Of a DNA stretch of 64,000 nucleotides, positions 9,094 through 18,397 are shown piece by piece. The DNA lies in contig NZ_VUMT01000007.1 of assembly GCF_009696045.1 (NCBI RefSeq), forward strand, positions 1-64,000, written 5' to 3'. Made by a program: the position numbers and the translations under genes. Within the stretch, counting starts at the first letter, position 1. Each line of letters begins with the position of its first letter. The DNA is from Velocimicrobium porci. GTDB taxonomy: Bacteria > Bacillota > Clostridia > Lachnospirales > Lachnospiraceae. The notes under the pieces were generated by a model that was not told the origin of the DNA, did no database searches, and worked only from the letters and a program-made list of their open reading frames with translations.

Positions 9094-10392
9094 ATGAGAA
9101 AAAAATTATTAGCGATGATGTTAGCAACAACTTTGGCAGTTACTTCCTTTACCGGATGTGGCAGTACAAAAAATGAGGGGACAACAACAAGCAGTGAAGC
9201 AGGAAAAACAACGGATTCAAAGAAGCAGGCAGAGCCTCAATATGCAAGTGATGCCAAATTAAAAGTATGGGCTTCCCAGGAAGATCAAAAATATGTAAAG
9301 AAAGTTATTGAAAACTTTAAGGCAGATAATGAAGTCGCAAAAGATTGGGCAATAGAAACAAGTGTTGTAAGTTCAGCAGATGCAAAATCCGAAGTTTTAA
9401 AAGACCCGGCAGCGGCAGCAGATTTATTTGAATTTGCTTCTGACCAGATTGTAGAATTAAAAGATGCAGGGGTATTATACCGCGTAACAAGAAATAAAGA
9501 CCAGATTATTGAAAACGACATTGAAGGTGCGATTGAGGCAGGAACAATTGATGGAGAGCTATATGGTTATCCAACTTCCTCAAATTCTTATTTTATGTAT
9601 TATGATAAGAGCAAATATACAGAAGATGAAGTAAAAAATTTAAACACAATGTTAGAAAAAGATTTAGGAAAAGGTGTGACAAACTTTTCTATGGATTTAG
9701 ATAACGGCTGGTATACAGCTTCCTTCTTCTTTGGTGCAGGCTGTAAGCTGTTTGGTGATGACGGAATGGATCCGACAAAATGTGATTTTAACAATAAACA
9801 AGGTGTTCTTATAGGCGATTATTTACTAGACTTAACTGCAAACAAAAAAGTAAAAAATCATGATGACGCACTACTATTAGCAGGCTTTAAAGAAGGCTCT
9901 CTTGCTGCAAGTATTACCGGTACATGGAATGCAAAAGCAATTAAAAAATCTTTAGGTGATAACTTTGGTGTAGCAGTTGTGCCAACGATTACATTAGAAG
10001 ACGGACAGGAAATTTCTCCAAGTACAATTGTAAATTATAACTTAATTGGTGTAAATGCACAGACAAAATATCCGGCAGAAGCGATGTTGTTTGCAGAATA
10101 TTTGTCAAATGAACAATCTCAAAAATTAAAATTTGAAATGAGAGAAGCTGCTCCAACAAACAAAAAACTAGCAGAAGATCAAGAATTACTAGCTTCCAGT
10201 CCTGCAATTGCAACTTTATCTGAGCAGGTAAAAACATCTACAAATCAGCCTTCTATTGCACAAATGGGCAATTTCTGGTCTCCAATGGAAGCATTTGGTC
10301 AGGATTGTATTGCGAAAGTAGTTACAAAGGATAATATGCAGCAGAAGCTAGATGAAATGGTTAAAAATATTCTTACAAAACTTGGGGAATAA
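9094..10392 (+). CDS. malE: Maltodextrin ABC transporter substrate-binding lipoprotein
   Basis: The 432-residue protein carries a lipoprotein signal (SFTGC, Cys near residue 22), a Thr/Ser/Lys-rich linker to about residue 50, and a MalE-type binding domain. Features include LKVWASQEDQKYVKKVIENF at the start of the fold and a C-terminal MGNFWSPMEAFGQ segment. It should capture maltose or maltodextrins and deliver them to MalF/MalG, encoded next. The ribosome site AAGGAG is strong but lies in the 3' arm of a hairpin. The sugar assignment rests on neighbouring pullulanase and neopullulanase genes plus MalE-like sequence. Confidence 0.85.
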   Translation: MRKKLLAMMLATTLAVTSFTGCGSTKNEGTTTSSEAGKTTDSKKQAEPQYASDAKLKVWASQEDQKYVKKVIENFKADNEVAKDWAIETSVVSSADAKSEVLKDPAAAADLFEFASDQIVELKDAGVLYRVTRNKDQIIENDIEGAIEAGTIDGELYGYPTSSNSYFMYYDKSKYTEDEVKNLNTMLEKDLGKGVTNFSMDLDNGWYTASFFFGAGCKLFGDDGMDPTKCDFNNKQGVLIGDYLLDLTANKKVKNHDDALLLAGFKEGSLAASITGTWNAKAIKKSLGDNFGVAVVPTITLEDGQEISPSTIVNYNLIGVNAQTKYPAEAMLFAEYLSNEQSQKLKFEMREAAPTNKKLAEDQELLASSPAIATLSEQVKTSTNQPSIAQMGNFWSPMEAFGQDCIAKVVTKDNMQQKLDEMVKNILTKLGE

Positions 10393-10419
10393 TGGAAAAT
10401 AGATAAAGGAGGAATCCTT

Positions 10420-11787
10420 GTGGTTAAGGAAACAATAAAACAACACTTTTCCATATATAAGGATATTATCAAAGAAGGCGATTTATTTACCAAGCTTTCG
10501 GTTCTTATTATGGGAGCGTCGAATTTAAGAAGAGGACAGATTGTAAAAGGATTATTATTTCTTTTGTCGGAGCTTGCATTTCTCTTTTATGCAGTGACAA
10601 CAGGATTTCAGGCTTTAAAAGATATGCGCACCCTTGGGACACAGACCCAGGGGTGGGTATTTGATGAAACATTGGGTATTGATGTCTTAACCCAAGGAGA
10701 TAACTCCATGTTAATCTTATTGTGGGGTGTATTAGCAATTTTTGTTTTCGGTTTTTTCCTGATATTATGGAAATCGAATCTAAAGTCTGCATTAGAAGTG
10801 CAGAAACTAAGCGAAAATGGAAAAAAGATTCCATCCTTTAAAGATGATGTTATGGCTCATTTTGACAGTAAGCTAAACCGTACAATGCTTGCATTGCCTA
10901 TGGTTGGAATCATAGCATTTACAGTACTTCCACTTGTCTATATGATTTTAGTTGCATTTACAAATTATGACCATGCACATCAGCCACCCGGAAATTTATT
11001 TACATGGGTAGGACTTGCGAATTTTAAGACTATTTTAGCTTCGGGAAGTGCAATATCAAAAACATTTTGGCCGGTTCTTGGATGGACGATTGTATGGGCT
11101 GTGTTTGCAACAGGACTAAACTATATTGGGGGCATTTTGCTGGCACTTTTGATTAATCGTAAAGGGGTAAAATTCAAAGGATTTTGGCGCACAATATTCG
11201 TACTTTCCATTGCGATTCCATCATTTGTATCGTTATTAATTATGAAAACAATGTTACAACCAGATGGTGCAATCAATGTGTTGTTAAAGGAATGGGGACT
11301 TATTAGCAAGAGTATTCCGTTTTTAACAAATGCTTTGGCAGCAAAAATTACAATTATTGTAGTCAATTTATGGATTGGTATTCCATATACAATGTTGATT
11401 ACTTCAGGTATTTTAATGAATATTCCAGCAGATTTATATGAGGCTGCGAAAGTAGATGGAGCAAATGCAAAAGTAATTTTTCGTAAAATTACTTTTCCGT
11501 ATGTATTATTTGTCACGACGCCGTATCTGATTACTCAGTTCATCGGAAATATTAATAACTTTAATGTTATTTATCTTCTGTCTGGCGGTGGTCCAAGTTC
11601 ATTGGACTATTATCAGGCGGGAAAAACAGATTTGCTGGTTACATGGCTTTACAAGCTGACTGCCAGCAGTAAAGATTACAGTTATGCTTCTACAATTGGT
11701 ATTTTGGTATTTATTCTTTCGGCAACTTTTTCGCTATTGACATTCCGAAAGACATCCGCTTATAACAACGAGGAGGGATTCCAATAA
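10420..11787 (+). CDS. malF: Maltodextrin ABC transporter permease MalF
   Basis: The 455-residue permease begins at GTG 10420 after a perfect AAAGGAGG. Two extra N-terminal membrane segments (about 42-62 and 97-117) precede the six-helix core that starts near residue 150. The EAA loop, which contacts the ATPase, reads EAAKVDGANAKVIFRKITFP. The MalF hallmark YLLSGGGPSSLDYYQAGKTDLLVTWLYKLT is close to that of known maltose permeases. It should form the channel with MalG. No ATPase gene lies in the operon, so a shared MsmX-type ATPase elsewhere probably energises it. The stop overlaps the malG start by one base. Confidence 0.9.
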   Translation: MVKETIKQHFSIYKDIIKEGDLFTKLSVLIMGASNLRRGQIVKGLLFLLSELAFLFYAVTTGFQALKDMRTLGTQTQGWVFDETLGIDVLTQGDNSMLILLWGVLAIFVFGFFLILWKSNLKSALEVQKLSENGKKIPSFKDDVMAHFDSKLNRTMLALPMVGIIAFTVLPLVYMILVAFTNYDHAHQPPGNLFTWVGLANFKTILASGSAISKTFWPVLGWTIVWAVFATGLNYIGGILLALLINRKGVKFKGFWRTIFVLSIAIPSFVSLLIMKTMLQPDGAINVLLKEWGLISKSIPFLTNALAAKITIIVVNLWIGIPYTMLITSGILMNIPADLYEAAKVDGANAKVIFRKITFPYVLFVTTPYLITQFIGNINNFNVIYLLSGGGPSSLDYYQAGKTDLLVTWLYKLTASSKDYSYASTIGILVFILSATFSLLTFRKTSAYNNEEGFQ

Positions 11788-12647
11788 TGAAAAAAACAAG
11801 GTCTATGTCAAGACATAAAAAAAGAATGAATGTGTATTCTTACATAGTATTAATTGTTTTATCAATTATATGGCTTTTGCCGGTCTTTTGGGTAGTACTT
11901 ACCTCTCTTCGCAAGGAGTCGGGTGCTTATACCGCATATTTTATGCCAAAGGGATATACATTTGATAACTACATTCGGTTATTTACAGAAACAGATCAGT
12001 TCCACTTTGCAAGATGGTTTGGAAACACGTTATTTGTAGCCGTTATTTCGTGTATTATTTCAACATTTTTTGTATTGTCTGTATCTTATGTAATGTCAAG
12101 AATGAGATTTAAAGCAAGAAAACCTATGATGAATGTTGCTATGATCCTTGGTATGTTTCCGTCATTTATGTCAATGATTGCGGTTTACTATATCTTAAAG
12201 GGGATTGGGATTACTCAGTCATTAATTGCTTTGATTCTTGTGTATTCTGGTGGTTCAGGTCTTGGATTCTTTATTGCAAAGGGATTTTTCGATACTTTGC
12301 CAAAGGGTTTGGACGAAGCGGCTTATTTGGATGGGGCAACAAAGTTTCAGATTTTTAGAAAAATTACGTTGCCGTTGTCAAAGCCGATAGTTGTGTACAC
12401 AGTACTGACTTCTTTCATGGGACCATGGATGGATTTTATCTTTGCCAGTGTTATTATGGGGGATAATTATGATAATTATACGGTAGCATTAGGTTTGTTT
12501 AAAATGTTAGAGCGTGAATTTATTAATGATTATTATACCCGTTTTGCTGCAGGTTGTGTATTAGTATCAATACCAATTGCAGCTGTGTTTATCAGTATGC
12601 AGAAATATTATGTAGAAGGAATTGCCGGTGGGGCAGTAAAAGGATAA
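11787..12647 (+). CDS. malG: Maltodextrin ABC transporter permease MalG
   Basis: The 286-residue permease has six predicted membrane helices, the first at about 16-37. Its EAA loop reads EAAYLDGATKFQIFRKITLPLSKP. It ends in AGGAVKG, as MalG proteins commonly do. It pairs with MalF to make the transmembrane channel for malto-oligosaccharides. The start is ATG with GAGGAGGG-like spacing inside the end of malF, so the two are translationally coupled. A terminator-like hairpin follows directly. Confidence 0.9.
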   Translation: MKKTRSMSRHKKRMNVYSYIVLIVLSIIWLLPVFWVVLTSLRKESGAYTAYFMPKGYTFDNYIRLFTETDQFHFARWFGNTLFVAVISCIISTFFVLSVSYVMSRMRFKARKPMMNVAMILGMFPSFMSMIAVYYILKGIGITQSLIALILVYSGGSGLGFFIAKGFFDTLPKGLDEAAYLDGATKFQIFRKITLPLSKPIVVYTVLTSFMGPWMDFIFASVIMGDNYDNYTVALGLFKMLEREFINDYYTRFAAGCVLVSIPIAAVFISMQKYYVEGIAGGAVKG

Positions 12648-12651
12648 CAAA

Positions 12652-12688
12652 AAGAAAAGGGTTTGCTGGTAAAGCATGCCCTTTTCTT
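12652..12688 (+). terminator. Inverted repeat after malG
   Basis: AAGAAAAGGG (12652-12661) and CCCTTTTCTT (12679-12688) form a perfect 10-bp stem with a 17-nt loop. The U-run is short and mixed, so it may only partly end transcription or protect the malEFG message. Confidence 0.55.
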
Positions 12689-12772
12689 AAAAATATAGAA
12701 TAAAACTGCTGAAAAGGCGAGTGTTTATAAGTGACAGAAAGTAGCAAAATGTCGATAAGAAGGAGAAAAGGA

Positions 12773-14734
12773 ATGGAACAATTAAAGAAAATTCATACTT
12801 CATGCGAATGGAAACAGATTTTTGAGTCAGAAGAATTTAAGGAAGATTATCTTTATCAAGGCTTGGATTTAGGAAGCACTTATTCAAAAGAAAAGACGAT
12901 TTTTAAGGTTTGGGCACCGAGTGCCACGGAGGTTGTTTTAAACCTTTATCAGACAGGAAGCGACGAGGAAGAGAACGCAAAATTAATTGATAAATTACCA
13001 ATGAAAGAAGAAAGCAGGGGAATATGGGAGAAAACAGTAAATGGAGACTGGAATGGTATTTACTATACTTATACGATTACAGCGAATGGAAAGAAAAATG
13101 AAACGGCAGATATTTATGCAAAAGCGTGTGGAATCAACGGACAGAGAAGTATGGTTATCAATCTTGAATCCACGAATCCGGAAGGCTGGGAACAGGATAA
13201 GTTTTTTACTCCAAATACAAAAACACCAGTGATTTATGAACTTCATATAAAAGATTTTTCCAGTGATGACAATTCAGGGATAAGTGAAAAGCATCGTGGA
13301 AAATATCTTGCATTTACGGAAAAAAATACAAAATCAACGGGTCTGTCTTATCTTCAATCGTTAGGGATTACGCATGTTCACTTATTGCCATTCTATGACT
13401 TTGCTTCGGTTGATGAAAGCAGACAGGATAACGAACAATTTAACTGGGGATATGACCCACTCAATTATAATGTACCGGAAGGATCTTATTCTACCAATCC
13501 TTATCAGGGAGAAGTACGTATAAAAGAGGTAAAACAGATGATTCAGGCGTTGCATGAGGCTGGAATTGCTGTTGTAATGGACGTTGTTTATAATCACACT
13601 TACAGTACAAATTCATGGTTTCAGTATACAGTGCCATATTATTATTATCGAACGAATGAACAGGGGGAATTTTCGGCAGGTTCCATGTGTGGAAATGATA
13701 CTGCCAGCGAACATGAAATGTTTCGCAAATTTATGATTGACTCGGTATGTTATTGGACCAAAGAATACCATATCGATGGCTTCAGGTTTGATTTAATGGG
13801 CTTACATGATACAGATACAATGAATGAAATCAGAGATGCACTAAATCGTATATCGGGTGAAAAAAATATTTTGATGTACGGAGAGCCTTGGAGTGGAGAT
13901 TATACTTCAATTCAGGAAGGGTATCAGCTGGCTAATAAAGAAAATATTCGATTATTAAAAGAGGGGATTGCCGTGTTTTGCGACAATATAAGAGATAGTA
14001 TCAAAGGAAGTGTTTTTGAAGCAGATGAACCGGGATTTGTAAATGGTAATTTGTCACTGATAAATGATATTAAATCTTCTGTCTGTGGCTGGCTTGATGG
14101 AGCAGATAAAAAGTTTATGCCATATAATCCAAGACAGATTGTTTCCTATGTATCATCTCATGATAATTATACATTATGGGATAAATTACAATATACATTA
14201 AAAGCTAAACCGGATTTTAAAGGCACAGACAAAGAACTGATACAGATTAATAAGATGGCAGCAGGAATTTATTTTACCTGTCTTGGAATTCCATTTTTTC
14301 AGGCAGGAGAAGAGGGAGCAAGAACAAAACAAGGAATTGAAAATAGTTATAAAACGTCATCTTCTATTAATCAGATTGACTGGAAAAGAATTCATCAGAA
14401 TGAAGATTTAGTTAATTATTATAGAGGATTAATCGATATAAGAAAACATTTTACTGCCTTATCCAGCGAAAGTGATGAGATATTAAAACAAATAAAATTT
14501 TTAGAAATAGAAGAAGAGGCAGTTGTTGGTTATGTTATAAACGGAAATCGGGATTTGGAAGATAAATGGAATGAACTGTGCATTTTCTATAATGGAAACG
14601 ATAAGAAAGTAGTTGTTGATCTGCCGGCAGGTGAATGGAAGCTGTTGAGTGACGGAAAACAAATGGGATTATCAGAATTGATTTCCGAAAGAATAATTTT
14701 GAATCAACATTCCGTTACAATTTTAGGAAAATAA
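12773..14734 (+). CDS. pulA: Type I pullulanase (glycoside hydrolase family 13)
   Basis: The 653-residue enzyme should cut alpha-1,6 branches of pullulan and limit dextrins. An N-terminal CBM48-like early-set domain (KTIFKVWAPSATEVVLNLY) precedes the catalytic barrel. The pullulanase signature YNWGYDPLNYNVPEG appears here as FNWGYDPLNYNVPEGSYS. Catalytic residues are Asp in GFRFDLMG (about 338), Glu in MYGEPW (about 369) and Asp in SSHDNYTLW (about 462). There is no signal peptide, so it acts inside the cell on imported branched oligosaccharides. An upstream GTG at 12731 is open, but ATG 12773 has AAGGAG. The next gene, also GH13, follows by 29 nt. Confidence 0.92.
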   Translation: MEQLKKIHTSCEWKQIFESEEFKEDYLYQGLDLGSTYSKEKTIFKVWAPSATEVVLNLYQTGSDEEENAKLIDKLPMKEESRGIWEKTVNGDWNGIYYTYTITANGKKNETADIYAKACGINGQRSMVINLESTNPEGWEQDKFFTPNTKTPVIYELHIKDFSSDDNSGISEKHRGKYLAFTEKNTKSTGLSYLQSLGITHVHLLPFYDFASVDESRQDNEQFNWGYDPLNYNVPEGSYSTNPYQGEVRIKEVKQMIQALHEAGIAVVMDVVYNHTYSTNSWFQYTVPYYYYRTNEQGEFSAGSMCGNDTASEHEMFRKFMIDSVCYWTKEYHIDGFRFDLMGLHDTDTMNEIRDALNRISGEKNILMYGEPWSGDYTSIQEGYQLANKENIRLLKEGIAVFCDNIRDSIKGSVFEADEPGFVNGNLSLINDIKSSVCGWLDGADKKFMPYNPRQIVSYVSSHDNYTLWDKLQYTLKAKPDFKGTDKELIQINKMAAGIYFTCLGIPFFQAGEEGARTKQGIENSYKTSSSINQIDWKRIHQNEDLVNYYRGLIDIRKHFTALSSESDEILKQIKFLEIEEEAVVGYVINGNRDLEDKWNELCIFYNGNDKKVVVDLPAGEWKLLSDGKQMGLSELISERIILNQHSVTILGK

Positions 14735-14763
14735 TATAAGCGAAATGGAAAGAGAGAGTTAAT

Positions 14764-16521
14764 ATGGAATTTGGAGCAATTTACCATAGAGCATCGGATA
14801 ACTACTGCTATCCACTCAATGAAGAGGAATTGATTATTAATCTGAAAACAGGATATGATATTGAAAGGGTTTATCTATATTATGGAGATCCTTATTCTTC
14901 TGGTATTATGGGTGGAGCAGAAAAATGGAACGGAATCAGAGAAGAAATTTATTATAAAAAAAGATTAAAGCATCATATTTGGTGGACGACTACACTACGA
15001 CCTAGGTATAAGCGATGTAAATACTATTTTGAATTACATACAAAGACAGAATGTGTCTATTATTTTGAAGATGGCTTTTACACAAAAGAAGAAATTGAAA
15101 AGCAAGAAAAAAGTCCTTCTTATTTTACATTTCCATGGATGAATCCAATTGATATTAATAAAACGCCGGATTGGGTCAATGAAACGATTTGGTACCAGAT
15201 TTTTCCGGAGCGGTATTGCAATGGGAATCCTGCAATTAATCCAAAGGGAGTAAAGCAATGGAAATATGAAAAAACAGGTGTATATGACTATTATGGGGGA
15301 GATATTAGCGGAATTGATTCGAAACTAGACTATTTGCATAATTTGGGAATTACAGGAATCTATTTTACACCATTATTTGAAGCAGATTCCAATCATAAAT
15401 ATAATACAAAAGACTATTATAAAGTAGATTCTCACTTTGGAACAAACGAAGAATTAAAGCAATTGGTAAAGCATGCCCATCAGAAGGGAATCAGGGTGAT
15501 GTTTGATGGAGTGTTTAACCATACGGGAACGGATTTTTTTGCATGGCGTGACGTGATGGAAAAAGGAGAAAAATCAAGGTATTATAATTGGTATATGCTA
15601 AATCAGTGGCCGGTTGATGAAGAAACAAGTACGGAAGACGGAAGATATTACACATTTGCATTTGCGAGCCATATGCCAAAGTTAAATACAAATTGCGAAG
15701 AAGTCATAGAATATATACTTAATGTTGTAAAATACTGGATACAACAATTTGACATTGACGGATTAAGACTTGATGTAGCAAATGAAGTATCACACTATTT
15801 CCTAAAACGACTTCGGAAAATGGTAAAAAAAGAAAAACCAGACTTTTATCTTTTAGGAGAAATATGGGGAGACAGTATCAGCTGGCTTCGAGGAGATGAA
15901 TTCGATTCCGTCATGAATTATCCACTTGCATCAGGAATATCTGACTATTGGATTTATAAAAATTGGAAAAAAGAAGAATTTGAGCATGCAATTAACCGTT
16001 GTTTCACAATGTATATGCAGCAGACAAATGATGTTTTATTTAATTTATTAGACTCCCATGATACGAACCGATTGATGGATAAAGTGAAAGAAAAAGATAT
16101 TTTCTATCAACAATTGGCGGTTCTTTATACAATGCCAGGAAGTCCTTGTATTTATTATGGAACAGAAATTGCAATGGAAGGAGCTCATGACCCAGACTGC
16201 AGAAGATGTATGCCGTGGGAGGAAATAGAAAAGGGAACGTATGACGAAGAAATAGAGCAGATAAAAACATTGATTAAATTGAGAAAATCTCATGCAGCAC
16301 TCAGAAGCAGAAATTTTCATTTTCCAAATACGATTGATGATGACAGAGTTGTGGAATATATAAAACTTGATGGACAACAGTCAGTCAAAGTAATTATGAA
16401 TTGTGGAGAACATGCCGTTTTAATAAAAGAGGAGGGAAAGGTAGTATATAATAGAAACTTAGTTGGAAATCAGCTGAAGAAAAATGGAATTGTTATAATT
16501 GAATTGAAAGAAAAAGTATGA
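14764..16521 (+). CDS. Neopullulanase/cyclomaltodextrinase/maltogenic amylase (GH13)
   Basis: The 585-residue enzyme has an N-terminal CBM34-like domain (about 1-120) that in this family swaps between partners of a dimer. The GH13 barrel follows: WYQIFPERYCNG, DGVFNHTG, the nucleophile Asp in GLRLDVAN (about 337), the acid Glu in LLGEIWG (about 367) and Asp in LLDSHDTNR (about 432). Its length and order fit neopullulanase or cyclomaltodextrinase, which hydrolyse short maltodextrins and cyclodextrins in the cytoplasm. There is no signal peptide. It completes a pathway with MalEFG and pullulanase. Exact specificity cannot be told from sequence. Confidence 0.88.
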   Translation: MEFGAIYHRASDNYCYPLNEEELIINLKTGYDIERVYLYYGDPYSSGIMGGAEKWNGIREEIYYKKRLKHHIWWTTTLRPRYKRCKYYFELHTKTECVYYFEDGFYTKEEIEKQEKSPSYFTFPWMNPIDINKTPDWVNETIWYQIFPERYCNGNPAINPKGVKQWKYEKTGVYDYYGGDISGIDSKLDYLHNLGITGIYFTPLFEADSNHKYNTKDYYKVDSHFGTNEELKQLVKHAHQKGIRVMFDGVFNHTGTDFFAWRDVMEKGEKSRYYNWYMLNQWPVDEETSTEDGRYYTFAFASHMPKLNTNCEEVIEYILNVVKYWIQQFDIDGLRLDVANEVSHYFLKRLRKMVKKEKPDFYLLGEIWGDSISWLRGDEFDSVMNYPLASGISDYWIYKNWKKEEFEHAINRCFTMYMQQTNDVLFNLLDSHDTNRLMDKVKEKDIFYQQLAVLYTMPGSPCIYYGTEIAMEGAHDPDCRRCMPWEEIEKGTYDEEIEQIKTLIKLRKSHAALRSRNFHFPNTIDDDRVVEYIKLDGQQSVKVIMNCGEHAVLIKEEGKVVYNRNLVGNQLKKNGIVIIELKEKV

Positions 16522-16559
16522 CAATAGTTATATGTCGAAAAAAGGTTAATTAAAATCAT

Positions 16560-16588
16560 TTGAATATAGTAAAGATAAGTGATATAAT
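16560..16588 (+). promoter_or_regulatory. Probable sigma-A promoter for the lipoprotein gene
   Basis: TTGAAT at 16560-16565 and TATAAT at 16583-16588 have a 17-nt spacer and lie 73 nt before the preferred start of the next gene. Confidence 0.55.
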
Positions 16589-16660
16589 GTAAAAAGAAGG
16601 AGAAAAATAATAGTATTTTCTATATCTATCCAAACTTATTAAGAAAGAGTGTGGGATTTT

Positions 16661-17380
16661 ATGTTAAAAAAAGTTCTTTCTATTTTTTTATATCTTTTAA
16701 TCGGAATTTCTTTGACTGGCTGTCAGTCCGAAAAACAAGCTTCTGCAACGAATCAGGAACTAGAATTTCCAAAACTAAAATGGGGAACAACAGAAGCAGA
16801 AGCAAAAAAAATATACAAATGGGACACAAAAAATAGTCATGAAATCATCGGAAAAAATTCCAAAGTAATTAAACTGGAAACCAAACGAAAACTATTTGGA
16901 GAGCCAACTGGTCGCATTGAATTTGAATTTTACAATGATGGAAACGATGTATACCGACTATTAGATGTGACGGCATATTATACAAAAGAAGCAGACGTAA
17001 ATAAAATTTTAAATAAAATGGAAAAATCATACGGGATATCAATAAAAAATGAAGAACAATATGGTTACCTTCCATTTGCTGATAAGCAGACCTTTGGAAT
17101 ATTGTCACTTCCCAATAATATTACTACTTATAATTGGAAAAGCAAGACAATTAGCCAGACCGTGTCAGATAAAAATCAATTACAAGATTTGCGAAAAAAG
17201 CTAAAAAAATATTATAAAGGCATCGATAACGAAGAAAATTGGGACACATTAATCAACAAAGTCCCGCTCGTAAAAGTATTTATAGCAACAGTAGAAGACG
17301 ATGAACAGTCGCCGTTCCAAACAAAAGTTGTCTTTGACGGAAGTATGTTATTCATAACAGACCAAACAAGTGAAGAATAA
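16661..17380 (+). CDS. Lipoprotein of unknown function
   Basis: I do not recognise a family. The 239-residue protein has a lipoprotein signal: a Lys-rich start, a hydrophobic core and the LTGC box with Cys near residue 22. A mixed alpha/beta body rich in Lys follows. It has its own promoter and terminator, so it is a single-gene unit rather than part of the amylase operon. GTG 16649 is also open; ATG 16661 is preferred because it gives a clean signal peptide. The segment KLKWGTTEAEAKKIYKW resembles proteins that follow allosteric or cell-surface sensing folds only loosely, so no role is assigned. Confidence 0.7.
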   Translation: MLKKVLSIFLYLLIGISLTGCQSEKQASATNQELEFPKLKWGTTEAEAKKIYKWDTKNSHEIIGKNSKVIKLETKRKLFGEPTGRIEFEFYNDGNDVYRLLDVTAYYTKEADVNKILNKMEKSYGISIKNEEQYGYLPFADKQTFGILSLPNNITTYNWKSKTISQTVSDKNQLQDLRKKLKKYYKGIDNEENWDTLINKVPLVKVFIATVEDDEQSPFQTKVVFDGSMLFITDQTSEE

Positions 17381-17397
17381 AACTATAATTCAGAAAA

Positions 17398-17452
17398 AAC
17401 AGACGGCAGTACCACATCATAGATGAACGGTATCTGCTGTCTTCTAATTTAT
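17398..17452 (+). terminator. Terminator after the lipoprotein gene
   Basis: AGACGGCAGTACC pairs with GGTATCTGCTGTCT across a loop of about 15 nt, with one wobble and a small bulge, followed by a T-rich stretch. It separates the lipoprotein gene from the accessory island. Confidence 0.6.
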
Positions 17453-17514
17453 AATCTATCTTTTCACGTTTATTACAACGCGAGAGCCTATATTAATATA
17501 AAGGAGAACTATTT

Positions 17515-17592
17515 ATGAATATTGCTCAGACGTATGTTTCTATATTAACGTCAAAAGAATGTGTAACAAAACAGCGTTGTGCAAATTACTAG
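17515..17592 (+). CDS. Possible 25-residue ORF ending in the left direct repeat
   Basis: ATG 17515 follows an excellent AAGGAGA ribosome site at the right distance and opens a 25-codon frame, MNIAQTYVSILTSKECVTKQRCANY. Its last third lies in the 45-bp direct repeat. No relative is recognised. It could be a real small peptide or the surviving 5' end of a gene cut by rearrangement at the repeat. Confidence 0.3.
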   Translation: MNIAQTYVSILTSKECVTKQRCANY

Positions 17593-17609
17593 AAGCATAG
17601 CACCGTTTT
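17565..17609 (+). repeat. Left copy of a 45-bp direct repeat bounding the accessory island
   Basis: This copy matches 22136-22180 at 42 of 45 positions in the same orientation. The shared core runs GCGTTGTGCAAATTACTAG and ends ATAGCACCGTTTT. The two copies enclose all of the minus-strand island. GTGC and GCAC within the unit can pair. Confidence 0.8.
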
Positions 17610-17733
17610 AGTATTTAAATTCAATTGATATGGACTTAAGCTTTTGCAAGTAAAATGATAAAGGAAGTAAAATCAGATTTTTAATTGTAAGATTAGTTTG
17701 TATGAAAAACGTCTAAGTTAATATTTACCAAAG

Positions 17734-17779
17734 AAAAGCCGAAGTGACAGCATATTTTAAGTGCGTCACTTCAACTTTT
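17734..17779 (-). terminator. Terminator of the minus-strand island operon
   Basis: GAAGTGAC (17741-17748) and GTCACTTC (17765-17772) form a perfect 8-bp stem, extended by G-U pairs and an A/T block to about 17734-17779. On the minus strand the stem is followed by a U-rich CTTTTCTTT. It lies just beyond the third-copy relic. Confidence 0.65.
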
Positions 17780-17789
17780 CTCTTAAATA

Positions 17790-17851
17790 AGAATAGTATC
17801 AGAGTTATTATAACAGTCCATAGTGTGAGGAATTTCAATAATTTTAGTTGG
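17790..17851 (-). pseudogene. Relic of a third copy of the membrane-anchored (immunity-like) gene
   Basis: On the minus strand, right after the stop codons of the 17864-18397 gene and in the same frame, the sequence reads PTKIIEIPHTMDCYNNSDTIL. This matches residues about 37-58 of both full copies (PTKVIEIPDTLECYNDPDTNL). The rest of that copy is missing on both sides. It is a remnant left by deletion after tandem duplication. A 62-codon frame overlapping it is not the homologous frame and is ignored. Confidence 0.75.
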
Positions 17852-17863
17852 AAGGCTCTATTA

Positions 17864-18397
17864 TTATTCAAGCATAGAATGTGAAATGGTATAAATTTCT
17901 TCAATATAATCATTAGCTATAATAATAATGTCTATATCTTCCTTGCTATTGGTCTGAAAGGTAAGAAAACCAATACGCTGAGCAGAAAAATCACGAAGCT
18001 GATCTAACACATATTCGCTGACAGAGCCCACATAGGTTAAATCCGGTTTCCAAAAACGTGTAAAATTCCAACTTTCTTTATAAAAAGAGATTGTATAACT
18101 GCCAGCTTTTAAATTCGTATCTACTTCTTTTAAGCTTTCAATCTCTTTTTTGTGTTTTTTATAATAATTAACCAAGAGATTTTTTACATCCTTTGGTTTA
18201 GATGGCGCGTTTACAACAATATAATTTCTAGTAATATATGCAAGATTAGTATCAGGGTCATTATAACATTCCAAAGTGTCAGGAATTTCAATAACTTTGG
18301 TTGGCTCATGTTTATGTATATTAAATATGAGGAGGAAAACTAAAAGTGAAACAAAAAGTAAAACGGCAATTATTTTATATAATATTTTTTTATTCAT
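17864..18397 (-). CDS. Membrane-anchored protein, second copy; candidate immunity protein
   Basis: The 177-residue protein has a basic start, one hydrophobic helix (about 7-27) and a soluble domain that would face outward. It is about 84% identical to the 18537-19070 product, with most differences in the last 30 residues. The start ATG 18397 has a GAAGGT ribosome site, and an in-frame TTG lies 15 nt upstream. A 60-nt stretch just upstream repeats the end of the large toxin-like gene, so this gene sits in a duplicated tail-plus-partner unit. The design (one helix, short outer domain with SWNFTRFWKPD) reminds me of the DUF943 proteins of enterobacteria, but that is from memory. Function is inferred only from context. 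Confidence 0.75.
   Translation of the reverse strand: MNKKILYKIIAVLLFVSLLVFLLIFNIHKHEPTKVIEIPDTLECYNDPDTNLAYITRNYIVVNAPSKPKDVKNLLVNYYKKHKKEIESLKEVDTNLKAGSYTISFYKESWNFTRFWKPDLTYVGSVSEYVLDQLRDFSAQRIGFLTFQTNSKEDIDIIIIANDYIEEIYTISHSMLE

Noticed and set aside
17725-17913. 62-codon hydrophobic minus-strand frame after the second immunity-like gene
   Set aside because: It overlaps both the end of that gene and the third-copy relic in a different frame. The homologous frame shows a clear relic, so this one is accidental.
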